A stretch of DNA of 64,000 nt from Clostridiales bacterium (GTDB lineage: Bacteria > Bacillota > Clostridia > Oscillospirales > Oscillospiraceae). Shown piece after piece: positions 16,468-23,469 of the stretch. The stretch is from the NCBI GenBank assembly GCA_012838665.1, contig DUOX01000016.1:44061-108060 (forward strand), read 5' to 3'. The notes under the pieces were generated by a model. That model saw only the letters and a program-made list of their open reading frames with translations, was not told the origin of the DNA and made no database searches. Both the position numbers and the translations under genes were made by a program. Numbering within the stretch: the stretch's first letter is position 1; each line of letters begins with the position of its first letter.

Positions 16468-17271
16468 TTATTGGTTCTTGTATAAATCTATAAATTCCTC
16501 AAGACACAGGCCATTCTCCATAATATAGGCCGCAGCCTCCCGGCCCACATACCGGAAATGCCAGGGCTCAAACATGATGCCCGTTATCTCCTGCTTGTCC
16601 TCCGGATACCGGACTATGAAACCATATTCCGCGCAGTTTTCCCGCATCCAGATGAGCAGCTCCGTGTCCGCCAGAGATTCGTTTAAATATTCATAGTACC
16701 CGTCCACTATGTCGCAGGCCAGGCCAAGCTGGTGCTCACTGGTGCCGGGAACGGCGACAATGCGGCTGGCGGCGGCGTAGGCCTCCTCATATGGAAGGCC
16801 GCTCTGCTGCTTTTCGGCCAGCTTCCTGTTGAAAAGATATTCCTGAGTCCCGTATGCGCGATAGGTGGACCTGAGTATCACAGTCAGCCCTTCGCTTCTG
16901 GCAGCCGCAATAAAATCTTTAAGGGCATCCACGGCGCGGCTATCAAAATACTGGCCGCCCTCAAGCTCCGTAAGTGGCGGCTCGTAATCCTTCTCCAGCA
17001 GCTTATCCTTATTCACCAGGCGGTATTCCCAGAAATTCAGGTCGATTTCCGGCAAATCGGGCGCAGGTTCCGAGCTGGGTTCAGTACTGGGACCGGGGGT
17101 AAGGTTTGGGGCCGGCGCAGTGTTTGAAGTTGGCTGGGGAGTCTCCATCCGGGATGCCTCTTCCTTCTCTGGCTCCATCCCCTCCCCGCCAGCCCGGGCA
17201 TAAACCAAAAAAGACAGGCATAAAAGCAAGCCCAGAGTTAATGCAAGACCAGCTATTTTTTTTACTTTCAT
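16468..17271 (-). CDS. VanY-like D-alanyl-D-alanine carboxypeptidase (paralogue 1)
   Basis: This is an extracytoplasmic zinc peptidase of the M15B (VanY) family, which removes the terminal D-Ala from peptidoglycan stem peptides. An N-terminal membrane anchor or signal peptide (residues 5-25) is followed by a Pro/Ser/Glu-rich linker (30-72). The catalytic domain shows STYRAYGTQEYLF, then SEHQLGLACD with His180 and Asp187 as zinc ligands, and EPWHFRYVG with Glu235 and His238. At 267 residues it is normal. It lies 44 nt downstream of a close paralogue, probably in the same operon. No van regulatory or ligase genes are nearby, so a cell-wall or spore role is more likely than resistance. Confidence 0.88.
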   Translation of the reverse strand: MKVKKIAGLALTLGLLLCLSFLVYARAGGEGMEPEKEEASRMETPQPTSNTAPAPNLTPGPSTEPSSEPAPDLPEIDLNFWEYRLVNKDKLLEKDYEPPLTELEGGQYFDSRAVDALKDFIAAARSEGLTVILRSTYRAYGTQEYLFNRKLAEKQQSGLPYEEAYAAASRIVAVPGTSEHQLGLACDIVDGYYEYLNESLADTELLIWMRENCAEYGFIVRYPEDKQEITGIMFEPWHFRYVGREAAAYIMENGLCLEEFIDLYKNQ

Positions 17272-17315
17272 TTTCTCACCCCGGTACGAAACAGCGCAAT
17301 AAATTTCCCGGACGG

Positions 17316-18122
17316 TCAGTCGTAAAGTGCCAAAAACTCCTCAAAACATATACCCGTCTCCATTATGTATGTTGCAGCTTCTTTGCCCACATAGCGGAAA
17401 TGCCAGGGCTCATATGAAAAGTCGGTTATATGTTCCTTATCCTTCGGGTATCTGAGGATAAAACCGTATTCCGTACAGTGTTCTCTCATCCACTTAAGAG
17501 TTTCAGTCTCACCTATTACGTCCGGATCCTTATAGGTATACCTTTTATCCATTATGTCTGCCGCAAGCCCAAGCTGGTGCTCGCTGGTGCCGGGAAACGC
17601 CACGATTTCTTTGGCTTTTTCCACGGCCTCTTCATAAGTTCCGCCGCCCCAGTGTATCTGACTGGCCTTGCCGTTAAAAATATATTCCTGGGCAGCATAT
17701 GTGCGATAGCCTTCGCTGAGGTAGACTTCAAGCCCCTGCTCGCGAGCGGCAGCTATAAACTCTTTCAGGTATTCAATTGCCCTTCTATCGAAATATTTGC
17801 CGCCCTCCAGCTCGGCCACGTCGGGAACAAAGCTGCGGCCTAAAGGATAGTCTTTATTGACCAGCTTGTACTTCCAGTCGTTCAGGTCTATATCCGGCAA
17901 CGGAGGCCCCGTCGGCTCCGGTTCCTCCGTGGGCTCCGGGCTAGATTCCGGTTCATACTCAAGCCCCGGAGACTGGAGTACCGGACTGGGCGCAACATTT
18001 TCATTCGGCTGCACAGAAGTCTGCCCTGTCTCCGGCTGGGTCTTTCTCAAATACACCAATCCGATCAGGCAAACTACCAGTGCGACAATCAGAATACGTC
18101 CGAAAAATCGCAAAAATTTCAT
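17316..18122 (-). CDS. VanY-like D-alanyl-D-alanine carboxypeptidase (paralogue 2)
   Basis: This is the upstream paralogue of the gene at 16468-17271, with the same architecture. It has an N-terminal hydrophobic segment (residues 5-24), an acidic Pro-rich linker with PEPTEEPEPTG, and the M15B catalytic domain (SEGYRTYAAQEYIF, SEHQLGLAADIMD, EPWHFRYVG). The zinc-binding His, Asp and His and the catalytic Glu are all present. The two share the pre-domain motif PDIDLNDW/PEIDLNFW. GGTG lies before the ATG. Both probably act outside the membrane on D-Ala-ended stem peptides. Confidence 0.88.
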   Translation of the reverse strand: MKFLRFFGRILIVALVVCLIGLVYLRKTQPETGQTSVQPNENVAPSPVLQSPGLEYEPESSPEPTEEPEPTGPPLPDIDLNDWKYKLVNKDYPLGRSFVPDVAELEGGKYFDRRAIEYLKEFIAAAREQGLEVYLSEGYRTYAAQEYIFNGKASQIHWGGGTYEEAVEKAKEIVAFPGTSEHQLGLAADIMDKRYTYKDPDVIGETETLKWMREHCTEYGFILRYPKDKEHITDFSYEPWHFRYVGKEAATYIMETGICFEEFLALYD

Positions 18123-18144
18123 AATTTTTCACCGCCCTTGCCAT

Positions 18145-18173
18145 ATAATAACACATTCTCGAATAATGAGCAA
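18145..18173 (-). promoter_or_regulatory. Promoter candidate for the vanY-like pair
   Basis: On the minus strand, TTGCTC and TATTAT are spaced 17 bp, about 20 bp upstream of the gene. The match is moderate. Confidence 0.5.
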
Positions 18174-18305
18174 AAGTGTTAATTTTACAAGAAAAAAAGC
18201 ATTTTGGCAAGCCTGTCCCGGTTTTGAGCAGGTGAGCGCTAATGGTGTGGAGGATTTAGCTTGACCAATAACACAGTCTGCGGGATACCCTCAACCCTCT
18301 CATTT

Positions 18306-18995
18306 TTATTCCTCTTCGATGGCTGCTTTGAGCTTTTCCAGGGCTTTCTTCTCAATTCTGGAGACGTAGGAGCGGCTTATTCCACATATCTCTGCCACCT
18401 CTCTCTGGGTTTTCGGGGGGGCATCGTCCAGCCCATAGCGCATCCTCACTATGTCCGCCTCGCGGGGCGTCAGGACCGAGTCCAAAAAGTGCCGGAGATT
18501 CTTGACGGTTTCTTGCAGGCTTACCTTCTCCAACAAATCGTCTTCCTGTGAAATGATGTCCATGAGAGAAAGATTATTGCCGTCTCCGTCCATATCTATG
18601 GATTCGGAAAGCGAAAGGTCGCCAGAGGTTTTTCTAAGCCCTCTGAAATACATGAGTATTTCGTTTTCAATGCATTTTGATGCGTAGGTGGCCAGTCTGA
18701 CCCCCTTATCCGGCCGGTAGGTCGAAATGCCTTTGATGAGACCGATGGTGCCTATTGAAATTAAATCGTCCGTATCCCCGGTCTGGGTATAATATTTCTT
18801 GATTATGTGTGCCACAAGGCGGAGATTATGCTCTATAAGTTTATTTCTGGCGTCCACATCCCCCCGGAGGCACAATTCCACATATTTTTTCTCCTCCTCC
18901 GCGCTGAGAGGCCTGGGAAAAGAGCCTTGATTAGACCCAAGGCGAAGCGTCAGAAATGCGCTGCTTACCAGAAACATAAAAGCGGTTGAAAGCAT
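18306..18995 (-). CDS. sigK: Sporulation sigma factor SigK (precursor form)
   Basis: SigK directs late mother-cell transcription during sporulation. The protein starts with a hydrophobic stretch (MLSTAFMFLVSSAFLTLRL), matching the pro-sequence that the SpoIVFB protease removes in Bacillus. Then come FPRPLSAEEEKKY, the core region NKLIEHNLRLVAHIIKKY with DLISIGTIGLIKGISTY, CIENEILMYFRGLRKT, and the region 4 helix-turn-helix TQREVAEICGISRSYVSRIEKKALEKL. The frame is continuous, so no skin-type element interrupts it. ATG at 18995 has GGAGG 8 nt upstream. Confidence 0.92.
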   Translation of the reverse strand: MLSTAFMFLVSSAFLTLRLGSNQGSFPRPLSAEEEKKYVELCLRGDVDARNKLIEHNLRLVAHIIKKYYTQTGDTDDLISIGTIGLIKGISTYRPDKGVRLATYASKCIENEILMYFRGLRKTSGDLSLSESIDMDGDGNNLSLMDIISQEDDLLEKVSLQETVKNLRHFLDSVLTPREADIVRMRYGLDDAPPKTQREVAEICGISRSYVSRIEKKALEKLKAAIEEE

Positions 18996-19319
18996 AGAAC
19001 AGACCTCCATTCACGGAACGCCTGCGTTTAGGCGTTCCGATGATGCCGATGGTCTATTCTATTCCTCCGCTGCAAGTCCAAATGCACGATTAAGGCACAG
19101 GCCTGAGGTATTAATTTAAGATTTTCTTTTTTCTCAAAAGCCTTTTAATAACGGTAAAAGATAATTAAAACTAATTCTGGATAAAAAAATATCGATATAA
19201 AATATGTAAGATAATATATAAACGATAAAGGGGGCAAATTCTCTTTTTTTCATATCTTGATTTTGCAGAAGGCAAAAGATGAAAAGTAATGAAAATAGTA
19301 CAGAATGGAAGTGAGATGA
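18996..19319. other. Intergenic region upstream of sigK
   Basis: About 320 bp between divergent genes. Next to sigK is the hairpin listed separately. The rest is A+T-rich with no gene seen. I could not place a convincing sigma-E promoter for sigK. Confidence 0.5.
19014..19039. other. Perfect 10-bp inverted repeat in the sigK leader
   Basis: CGGAACGCCT and AGGCGTTCCG flank a 6-nt loop, ending about 18 nt before the sigK start and just ahead of its GGAGG box on the minus strand. No T run follows, so it is not a standard terminator. It could be an operator or an RNA hairpin affecting translation. Confidence 0.65.
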
Positions 19320-19607
19320 ATGGATGAAAAAAGGTTTAAAGCTAACCACTACTTAGATTCGATGGGAATAAAACATGCAAACACAGGTTTTAGATACCTG
19401 ATTACTGCATTGGAAATAGGCGCTGATAATCCGCAGCTACTGTACAAGATAAGCGATTTGTACGAAGAAATTGCGCAAATACATGGCACAAAAAAGACAA
19501 ATGTAGAAAAATCCATACGGTATTGTGTCTCCCCTTCGGGGATGACCAACAAGGAGTTTATTTCCCGCGCTGTTGATAATCTCTATCTACAGCCAAACAC
19601 AAATTAA
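19320..19607 (+). CDS. Stand-alone Spo0A C-terminal-domain protein
   Basis: The whole 95-residue protein aligns by eye with the DNA-binding effector domain of Spo0A. GIKHANTGFRYLITALEIG matches the first helices, NPQLLYKISDLYEEIAQIHG the next, TKKTNVEKSIRYCV the recognition-helix region, and TNKEFISRAVDNLYLQ the C-terminal helix. The loop between the last two elements (about 25 residues in Spo0A) is reduced to a few residues. There is no receiver domain and no upstream frame that could supply one. The start has a weak GGAAG box. It may bind Spo0A boxes or another target; function unknown. Confidence 0.75.
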   Translation: MDEKRFKANHYLDSMGIKHANTGFRYLITALEIGADNPQLLYKISDLYEEIAQIHGTKKTNVEKSIRYCVSPSGMTNKEFISRAVDNLYLQPNTN

Positions 19608-19852
19608 AGCTAGCAGGCGTTTGGTCAGCAGCCCAGCACTTTTGCCGCCCCTTTTTTCTTATTTGCGCCTGCTAATGCCATATAAGAACAAAAGATTATC
19701 ATTTCCTATTCTCATCTTTAATTAATCTTCTCCCGTATGGGTTACATCATATGATAATCCCTGTAAATATTCACATAATAAAACCGTATTGCAATCGCAG
19801 TATGGTTTTATAACATTTTATGATGATATAAGGAGCAATCAAAACGGATATA
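19608..19852. other. Intergenic region with inverted repeats
   Basis: About 245 bp before the HD gene. TAGCAGGCG (19611-19619) pairs with CGCCTGCTA (19666-19674), and GATTATCAT (19694-19702) with ATGATAATC (19751-19759). A third imperfect stem (TAAAACCGTA/TATGGTTTTA) lies near 19779-19811. AGGAG at 19831 is the only ribosome-binding-like box. No gene is seen. Confidence 0.45.
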
Positions 19853-20473
19853 TTGCAGCAGTTATATTCAGATTTGAGTTTTCATTTATTAAACGACGAT
19901 AGGCCTTCAATTTATCTGAACGAAATATATGACAAGCCGGAATTTAAACAGTACCCTTTCTCCATGCTCCGCAGGCTGCGGTCTACGGAGCAGTCTCCCG
20001 TCCACCATCCCGAGGGAAATGTATGGAACCATACGCTTCTGGTTGTAGACGAGGCGGCCAAGCGGAAATCCCGAAGTACAGACGCCCCGGTATTTATGTG
20101 GAGCGCCCTGCTTCACGACATAGGAAAACCAGCCACCACAAAAATTCGGAAAGGTAAAATAACGGCATATAACCATGATAAGCTGGGCGAAAAGCTGGCA
20201 AGGCAGTTCCTGCATGAATTTACACGGGACAGGGTTTTTATAGATAAGGTGGCATTTCTGGTAAGATACCATATGCAGATACTATTCGTTGTCAATGACA
20301 TGCCCTATAAAGACATAAAGGGAATGAAACTGCAAACCGATATTCATGAGGTGGCCCTGCTGGGGCTGTGCGACAGGCTTGGAAGAACAGGCGCCAATCC
20401 GGCGGAGGAAGAACGGCAGGTGCGTCTCTTTATTGAGCGCTGCGCCGCGGCAAAAACAGGAATAAATGAGTAA
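19853..20473 (+). CDS. HD-domain phosphohydrolase
   Basis: The protein carries an HD metal-binding domain: GNVWNHTLLVVDEA, then ALLHDIGKPATT (the HD pair, HDIG type), YNHDKLGEKLARQFL and a later LCDRLGR. This resembles the HD part of CCA-adding-enzyme and other small nucleotide phosphohydrolases. Substrate unknown. The start is uncertain. TTG at 19853 lies 17 nt from the AGGAG box, which is long. The residues just upstream in the same frame fit an HD-protein N-terminus but lack a standard start codon. Confidence 0.7.
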   Translation: MQQLYSDLSFHLLNDDRPSIYLNEIYDKPEFKQYPFSMLRRLRSTEQSPVHHPEGNVWNHTLLVVDEAAKRKSRSTDAPVFMWSALLHDIGKPATTKIRKGKITAYNHDKLGEKLARQFLHEFTRDRVFIDKVAFLVRYHMQILFVVNDMPYKDIKGMKLQTDIHEVALLGLCDRLGRTGANPAEEERQVRLFIERCAAAKTGINE

Positions 20474-20500
20474 AGCGCTTGAATTGGGTTCAAGCGCTTT
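20472..20500. terminator. Bidirectional terminator between HD gene and csrA
   Basis: Perfect 12-bp arms (AAAGCGCTTGAA and TTCAAGCGCTTT) with a 5-nt loop overlap the HD gene stop and lie 6 nt past csrA. It closes the long minus-strand flagellar cluster. Confidence 0.88.
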
Positions 20501-20506
20501 ATATTT

Positions 20507-20716
20507 CTAATTGCGGGGCAAGGGCCTGTATTCCGATTGGGCAGCCATGCGGTTTTCATTTCCTATCTCCATGATAAGCTCTTCCCTGATTACCCTTATG
20601 TTCTGCGGTGCTTCAATTCCCAGTCTGACCCTGTCTCCTTCAATGCTAATAACAGTGACTTTTATTTCATCACCTACTAGAATACCTTCATTCGTTTTTC
20701 TGGTAAGCACCAGCAT
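20507..20716 (-). CDS. csrA: Carbon storage regulator / flagellin translation repressor CsrA
   Basis: CsrA is a small dimeric RNA-binding protein that recognises GGA motifs in hairpin loops. The sequence MLVLTRKTNEGILVGDEIKV, then VRLGIEAPQNIRVIREE, is diagnostic, and the RNA-binding Arg of VIREE is present. At 69 residues it is normal. The frame is open for 27 more codons upstream, but ATG 20716 begins the fold and has GGAGGGTGG ahead, one base after the fliW stop. Its probable target is the hag leader at 51400-51433, with FliW as antagonist. Confidence 0.94.
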   Translation of the reverse strand: MLVLTRKTNEGILVGDEIKVTVISIEGDRVRLGIEAPQNIRVIREELIMEIGNENRMAAQSEYRPLPRN

Positions 20717-20717
20717 A

Positions 20718-21170
20718 TTATTTACCACCCTCCGCCGCTTTGGACAGCAGCTCTGAAATGGGTACTCGTACCAAGTATTTTTTGTCGTCCAGGACAATCT
20801 GTCTGCCTTTGCCGTTGCGAACGTTAATTATAATCGGTGCGGATAAATTTATTGTTATACCCCCTGCGTTCCTGGGTATCACCAGAATACTGAGAACATA
20901 AACATCATCAACCTGTTCAATGCCCAGAGCATCAACATCCGCCTGGGGAATGTCAAAAGCATAATCGGGACAGATCAAAAAGGGATCCATTACAGGCAGG
21001 GAAATCTCCCTATGATCCAAAGACTGAAACCAATTTATTGGTTTGCTCTCTTCATTTGACAGGAGCGCAAATCTTTTATTGTCTTCAAGTCCGGGCAAAC
21101 CGTTATCAAAGAATAGCACTTTGTTATCATCAATTTCAACCTCACCGAAATGAGCAGTTTGGATCTTCAT
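20718..21170 (-). CDS. fliW: Flagellar assembly factor FliW
   Basis: FliW binds either flagellin or CsrA. Free FliW relieves CsrA repression of hag translation. The 150-residue protein has the family core: FGEVEIDDNKVLFFDNGLPGLED at the start and DPFLICPDYAFDIPQADVDALGI. The start at 21170 has GGTGAGG upstream; the open frame extends 15 codons further. It is followed 1 bp later by csrA, the conserved pair. Confidence 0.92.
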   Translation of the reverse strand: MKIQTAHFGEVEIDDNKVLFFDNGLPGLEDNKRFALLSNEESKPINWFQSLDHREISLPVMDPFLICPDYAFDIPQADVDALGIEQVDDVYVLSILVIPRNAGGITINLSAPIIINVRNGKGRQIVLDDKKYLVRVPISELLSKAAEGGK

Positions 21171-21222
21171 AGCGCCCTCACCTTCTATGAATGCAGAGTT
21201 CAAGTTGCATTCCAATTATGTT

Positions 21223-21828
21223 CTATGCCTCCGTATCAATCGCTCTTCCCGTTTCGGGGGGAATAGTCTCCTCTATCACGGTGATCTCCAATACCGGCTC
21301 ACGGGCAATTTCTATATGCACAGAGGCCTTTGGCTCCACCGTAATCTTAGGGGCCTGATATTCATCCCAATCAATCTTCAAATCATGACGCATCCAGTTT
21401 ATATCCACATTCCCCGGTTTCCCGTCCATACTGATAGCCCCGGGCGGAACCTTTCCGCTGTTCATTTCCGGCTCCGAAACTTGAAGCAGCTTTGCTCTTG
21501 CCAGTTCGCCAATGTTGTTTGCGTCGGTGGGCAGGGTGCCCACAAAGTCCCCGTCTTTGGCCATCTGCCTGATACCCTGCTGGGCCCTGGCCTGAGCCTC
21601 GGCTACATATTCCTCCATTAAAGCCTTGTTGCTTTTCAGCCCGATATTATTCCGGAATTCCTGCATATCAAGCTCAATATTAGGCTTTTGCTGTTTGATA
21701 TTCATTTGCGCAGGCTGCTGCTGGATAGACATTCTTCTTTTGGGCATCTCAATGGAAAGAGAGGCCATCTGAGTTTCTATCTTTAACTGGGCAAATTCCT
21801 GTTCAATTTGAATCCTTGATATTTTCAT
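21223..21828 (-). CDS. DUF6470 (YviE-like) flagellar-cluster protein
   Basis: This 201-residue protein begins MKISRIQIEQEFAQLKIET, the pattern of the YviE/DUF6470 family found between flgL and fliW. It is rich in Gln, Met and Ile near the N-terminus, where short motifs alternate (IETQMASLSI, MPKRRMSI, MNIKQQKPNI), then has an Ala-rich helical segment (YVAEAQARAQQG). The C-terminal part is beta-rich. No signal or membrane segment is seen. Function is unknown. It is kept in many motile Firmicutes at this spot. Confidence 0.8.
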   Translation of the reverse strand: MKISRIQIEQEFAQLKIETQMASLSIEMPKRRMSIQQQPAQMNIKQQKPNIELDMQEFRNNIGLKSNKALMEEYVAEAQARAQQGIRQMAKDGDFVGTLPTDANNIGELARAKLLQVSEPEMNSGKVPPGAISMDGKPGNVDINWMRHDLKIDWDEYQAPKITVEPKASVHIEIAREPVLEITVIEETIPPETGRAIDTEA

Positions 21829-21854
21829 GCAAACTCACCATACTTGTTTAATTC

Positions 21855-23435
21855 TTACCTTAGAAAATCAATTAGTGAGATTTGAAGCATTTTTGCGCCA
21901 GACGCCAATGCTGCGCTGTATACCGTCTTTGCTGTGGTGAAATTCATCAAAGCTTCCGCCATGTCCGCATCTTCAGCTTCTGACCTTATTTGAGTATAAT
22001 TAAGCTCACTTGAATCATAGCGGTTACTGATAAGTTCAAGCCTGTTCTGGGTTGAACCAATTTTAGTTTGCAGATTAAGGGTGTCGCTCTGCTTATTCTG
22101 AAGAGTTGTAATCATGCCCTTCAAACCGTCAAAGCTCATTTCTCCCCTGAGCATCCGGATACACTTGTCGAAAACGTGATAAACATTATTTTTCCCAACG
22201 CCCATCAGTTCCAAACCGTTCAAGGTAAACCCAACGGTCTGGCTGGCTCCAATCTGAAGCTCCGCCCTTTTTGACTTTTCGGCGTCATAGGCATCTTGGA
22301 CATCATCAGCAATATCTATTTCCAAAGCAAGGTTAGCTAAAGCGCTTTCGGGTTTAATGGTTACTTCTTCATCGCCATCGCTGAATACGAATTGTTCTTC
22401 TATGAGATCCGCTATACCCTTTTTATCCTCTATTTCCTCTGTACCTTCTATGCCGCTTATTATTTCCTTAAGCGTATCAACGCTAAAGTAGTTAGCCCGC
22501 TCATCAACGGTAATTACTGTAATGCCCCGCTCATTATAGTAATCATAATCTATGTTGCCCTCCGCGTCTTTCTCGATATTCGGGTCGTTCTCTACTATGC
22601 GCTTGTCACCTAGCAGCTCCTTTGAGTACTCCCTCTCCAGTTGTTGCGCATATTCGGACAAATTGTTTACAAAGCTTTCCAGATCTTTATATTCCTGTGC
22701 ATCCGGGTCGACACCGAACTGTTTGGCCGCATAAAGGGCGTTCTTTCCGCAGTCAATCAGTTCGGACAGGGCCTTTCTGGCATTTGCGCATATAGTTTCT
22801 TTAGCATAGTAATCGGTTGGATACTTATACAGCTCTGATTCATCCGAATCCATATCAATTATCATTTTACCAAACTTGCCCATTAGAGAAATATTATCAT
22901 TATATTCTTCCCGCCACGCAAACTGGGAAAGATTTATTCCGTTGTAAATAAGGTGCCCCGTGTTTTGGTCTATAGTGAAAGGGGGTACTATGTTTTTCCC
23001 GTCAGTGCTGCCGGTAAAATTGTACCCGCCAAAGATATAGCTGGTGCCGATGGTGGAATTCCCCACGCCAATCAGCTCGTTTTTCAGGTTTTCCAGCTCT
23101 TCCGCAATAATATTACGTTCATCCTGGCCTTTGGCTCCGCTGATGGCGGAAACAACCTGTTCATAGACTGATTTAATAATTTCGTCAAGGGCGCTGACGG
23201 AGGACTCCGCCTCTGTAAGGTAGCTGCCGGCGGTAGAGATATTGCTTTGATAATAGGCAAGGTTGCTCAGTCTGTTCCTGGCCTTAAGGCTCGCAACGGT
23301 AGCAAGAGGGTCATCCGAAATCCGAGTAATCCTCTTCGTGGAGTTCACCTGATTCTGGTATTTGCTTAAACGGTTTAAGCTGCCATTTACGTCGTATAGA
23401 AACTGGCTAACCATCATTGAATTTGTAATCCTCAT
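21855..23435 (-). CDS. flgL: Flagellar hook-associated protein 3 (FlgL), enlarged
   Basis: FlgL joins hook and filament, outside the cell. The N-terminal D0/D1 part (MRITNSMMVSQFLYDVNGSLNRLSKYQ, ISDDPLATVASLKARN) and C-terminal helix (DADMAEALMNFTTAKTVYSAALASGAKML) are typical. At 526 residues it is well above the usual 300 or so. The extra length is a central, acidic region of about 200 residues (around 200-405), probably exposed D2 sequence. AAAGGAG precedes the ATG. It follows flgK in the late operon. Confidence 0.92.
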   Translation of the reverse strand: MRITNSMMVSQFLYDVNGSLNRLSKYQNQVNSTKRITRISDDPLATVASLKARNRLSNLAYYQSNISTAGSYLTEAESSVSALDEIIKSVYEQVVSAISGAKGQDERNIIAEELENLKNELIGVGNSTIGTSYIFGGYNFTGSTDGKNIVPPFTIDQNTGHLIYNGINLSQFAWREEYNDNISLMGKFGKMIIDMDSDESELYKYPTDYYAKETICANARKALSELIDCGKNALYAAKQFGVDPDAQEYKDLESFVNNLSEYAQQLEREYSKELLGDKRIVENDPNIEKDAEGNIDYDYYNERGITVITVDERANYFSVDTLKEIISGIEGTEEIEDKKGIADLIEEQFVFSDGDEEVTIKPESALANLALEIDIADDVQDAYDAEKSKRAELQIGASQTVGFTLNGLELMGVGKNNVYHVFDKCIRMLRGEMSFDGLKGMITTLQNKQSDTLNLQTKIGSTQNRLELISNRYDSSELNYTQIRSEAEDADMAEALMNFTTAKTVYSAALASGAKMLQISLIDFLR

Positions 23436-23469
23436 ATGGGCCTCTCCTTTAAGCTATAAGCGGAATGTA

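Noticed and set aside
16468..18122. Vancomycin resistance cluster
   Set aside because: Only VanY-like peptidases are present; no vanH, vanA-type ligase, vanX or VanRS genes are nearby.
19134..19349. Minus-strand 71-residue frame near the Spo0A-C gene
   Set aside because: A+T-rich, Phe/Leu/Ser-rich product with no start signal, opposite an intergenic region.
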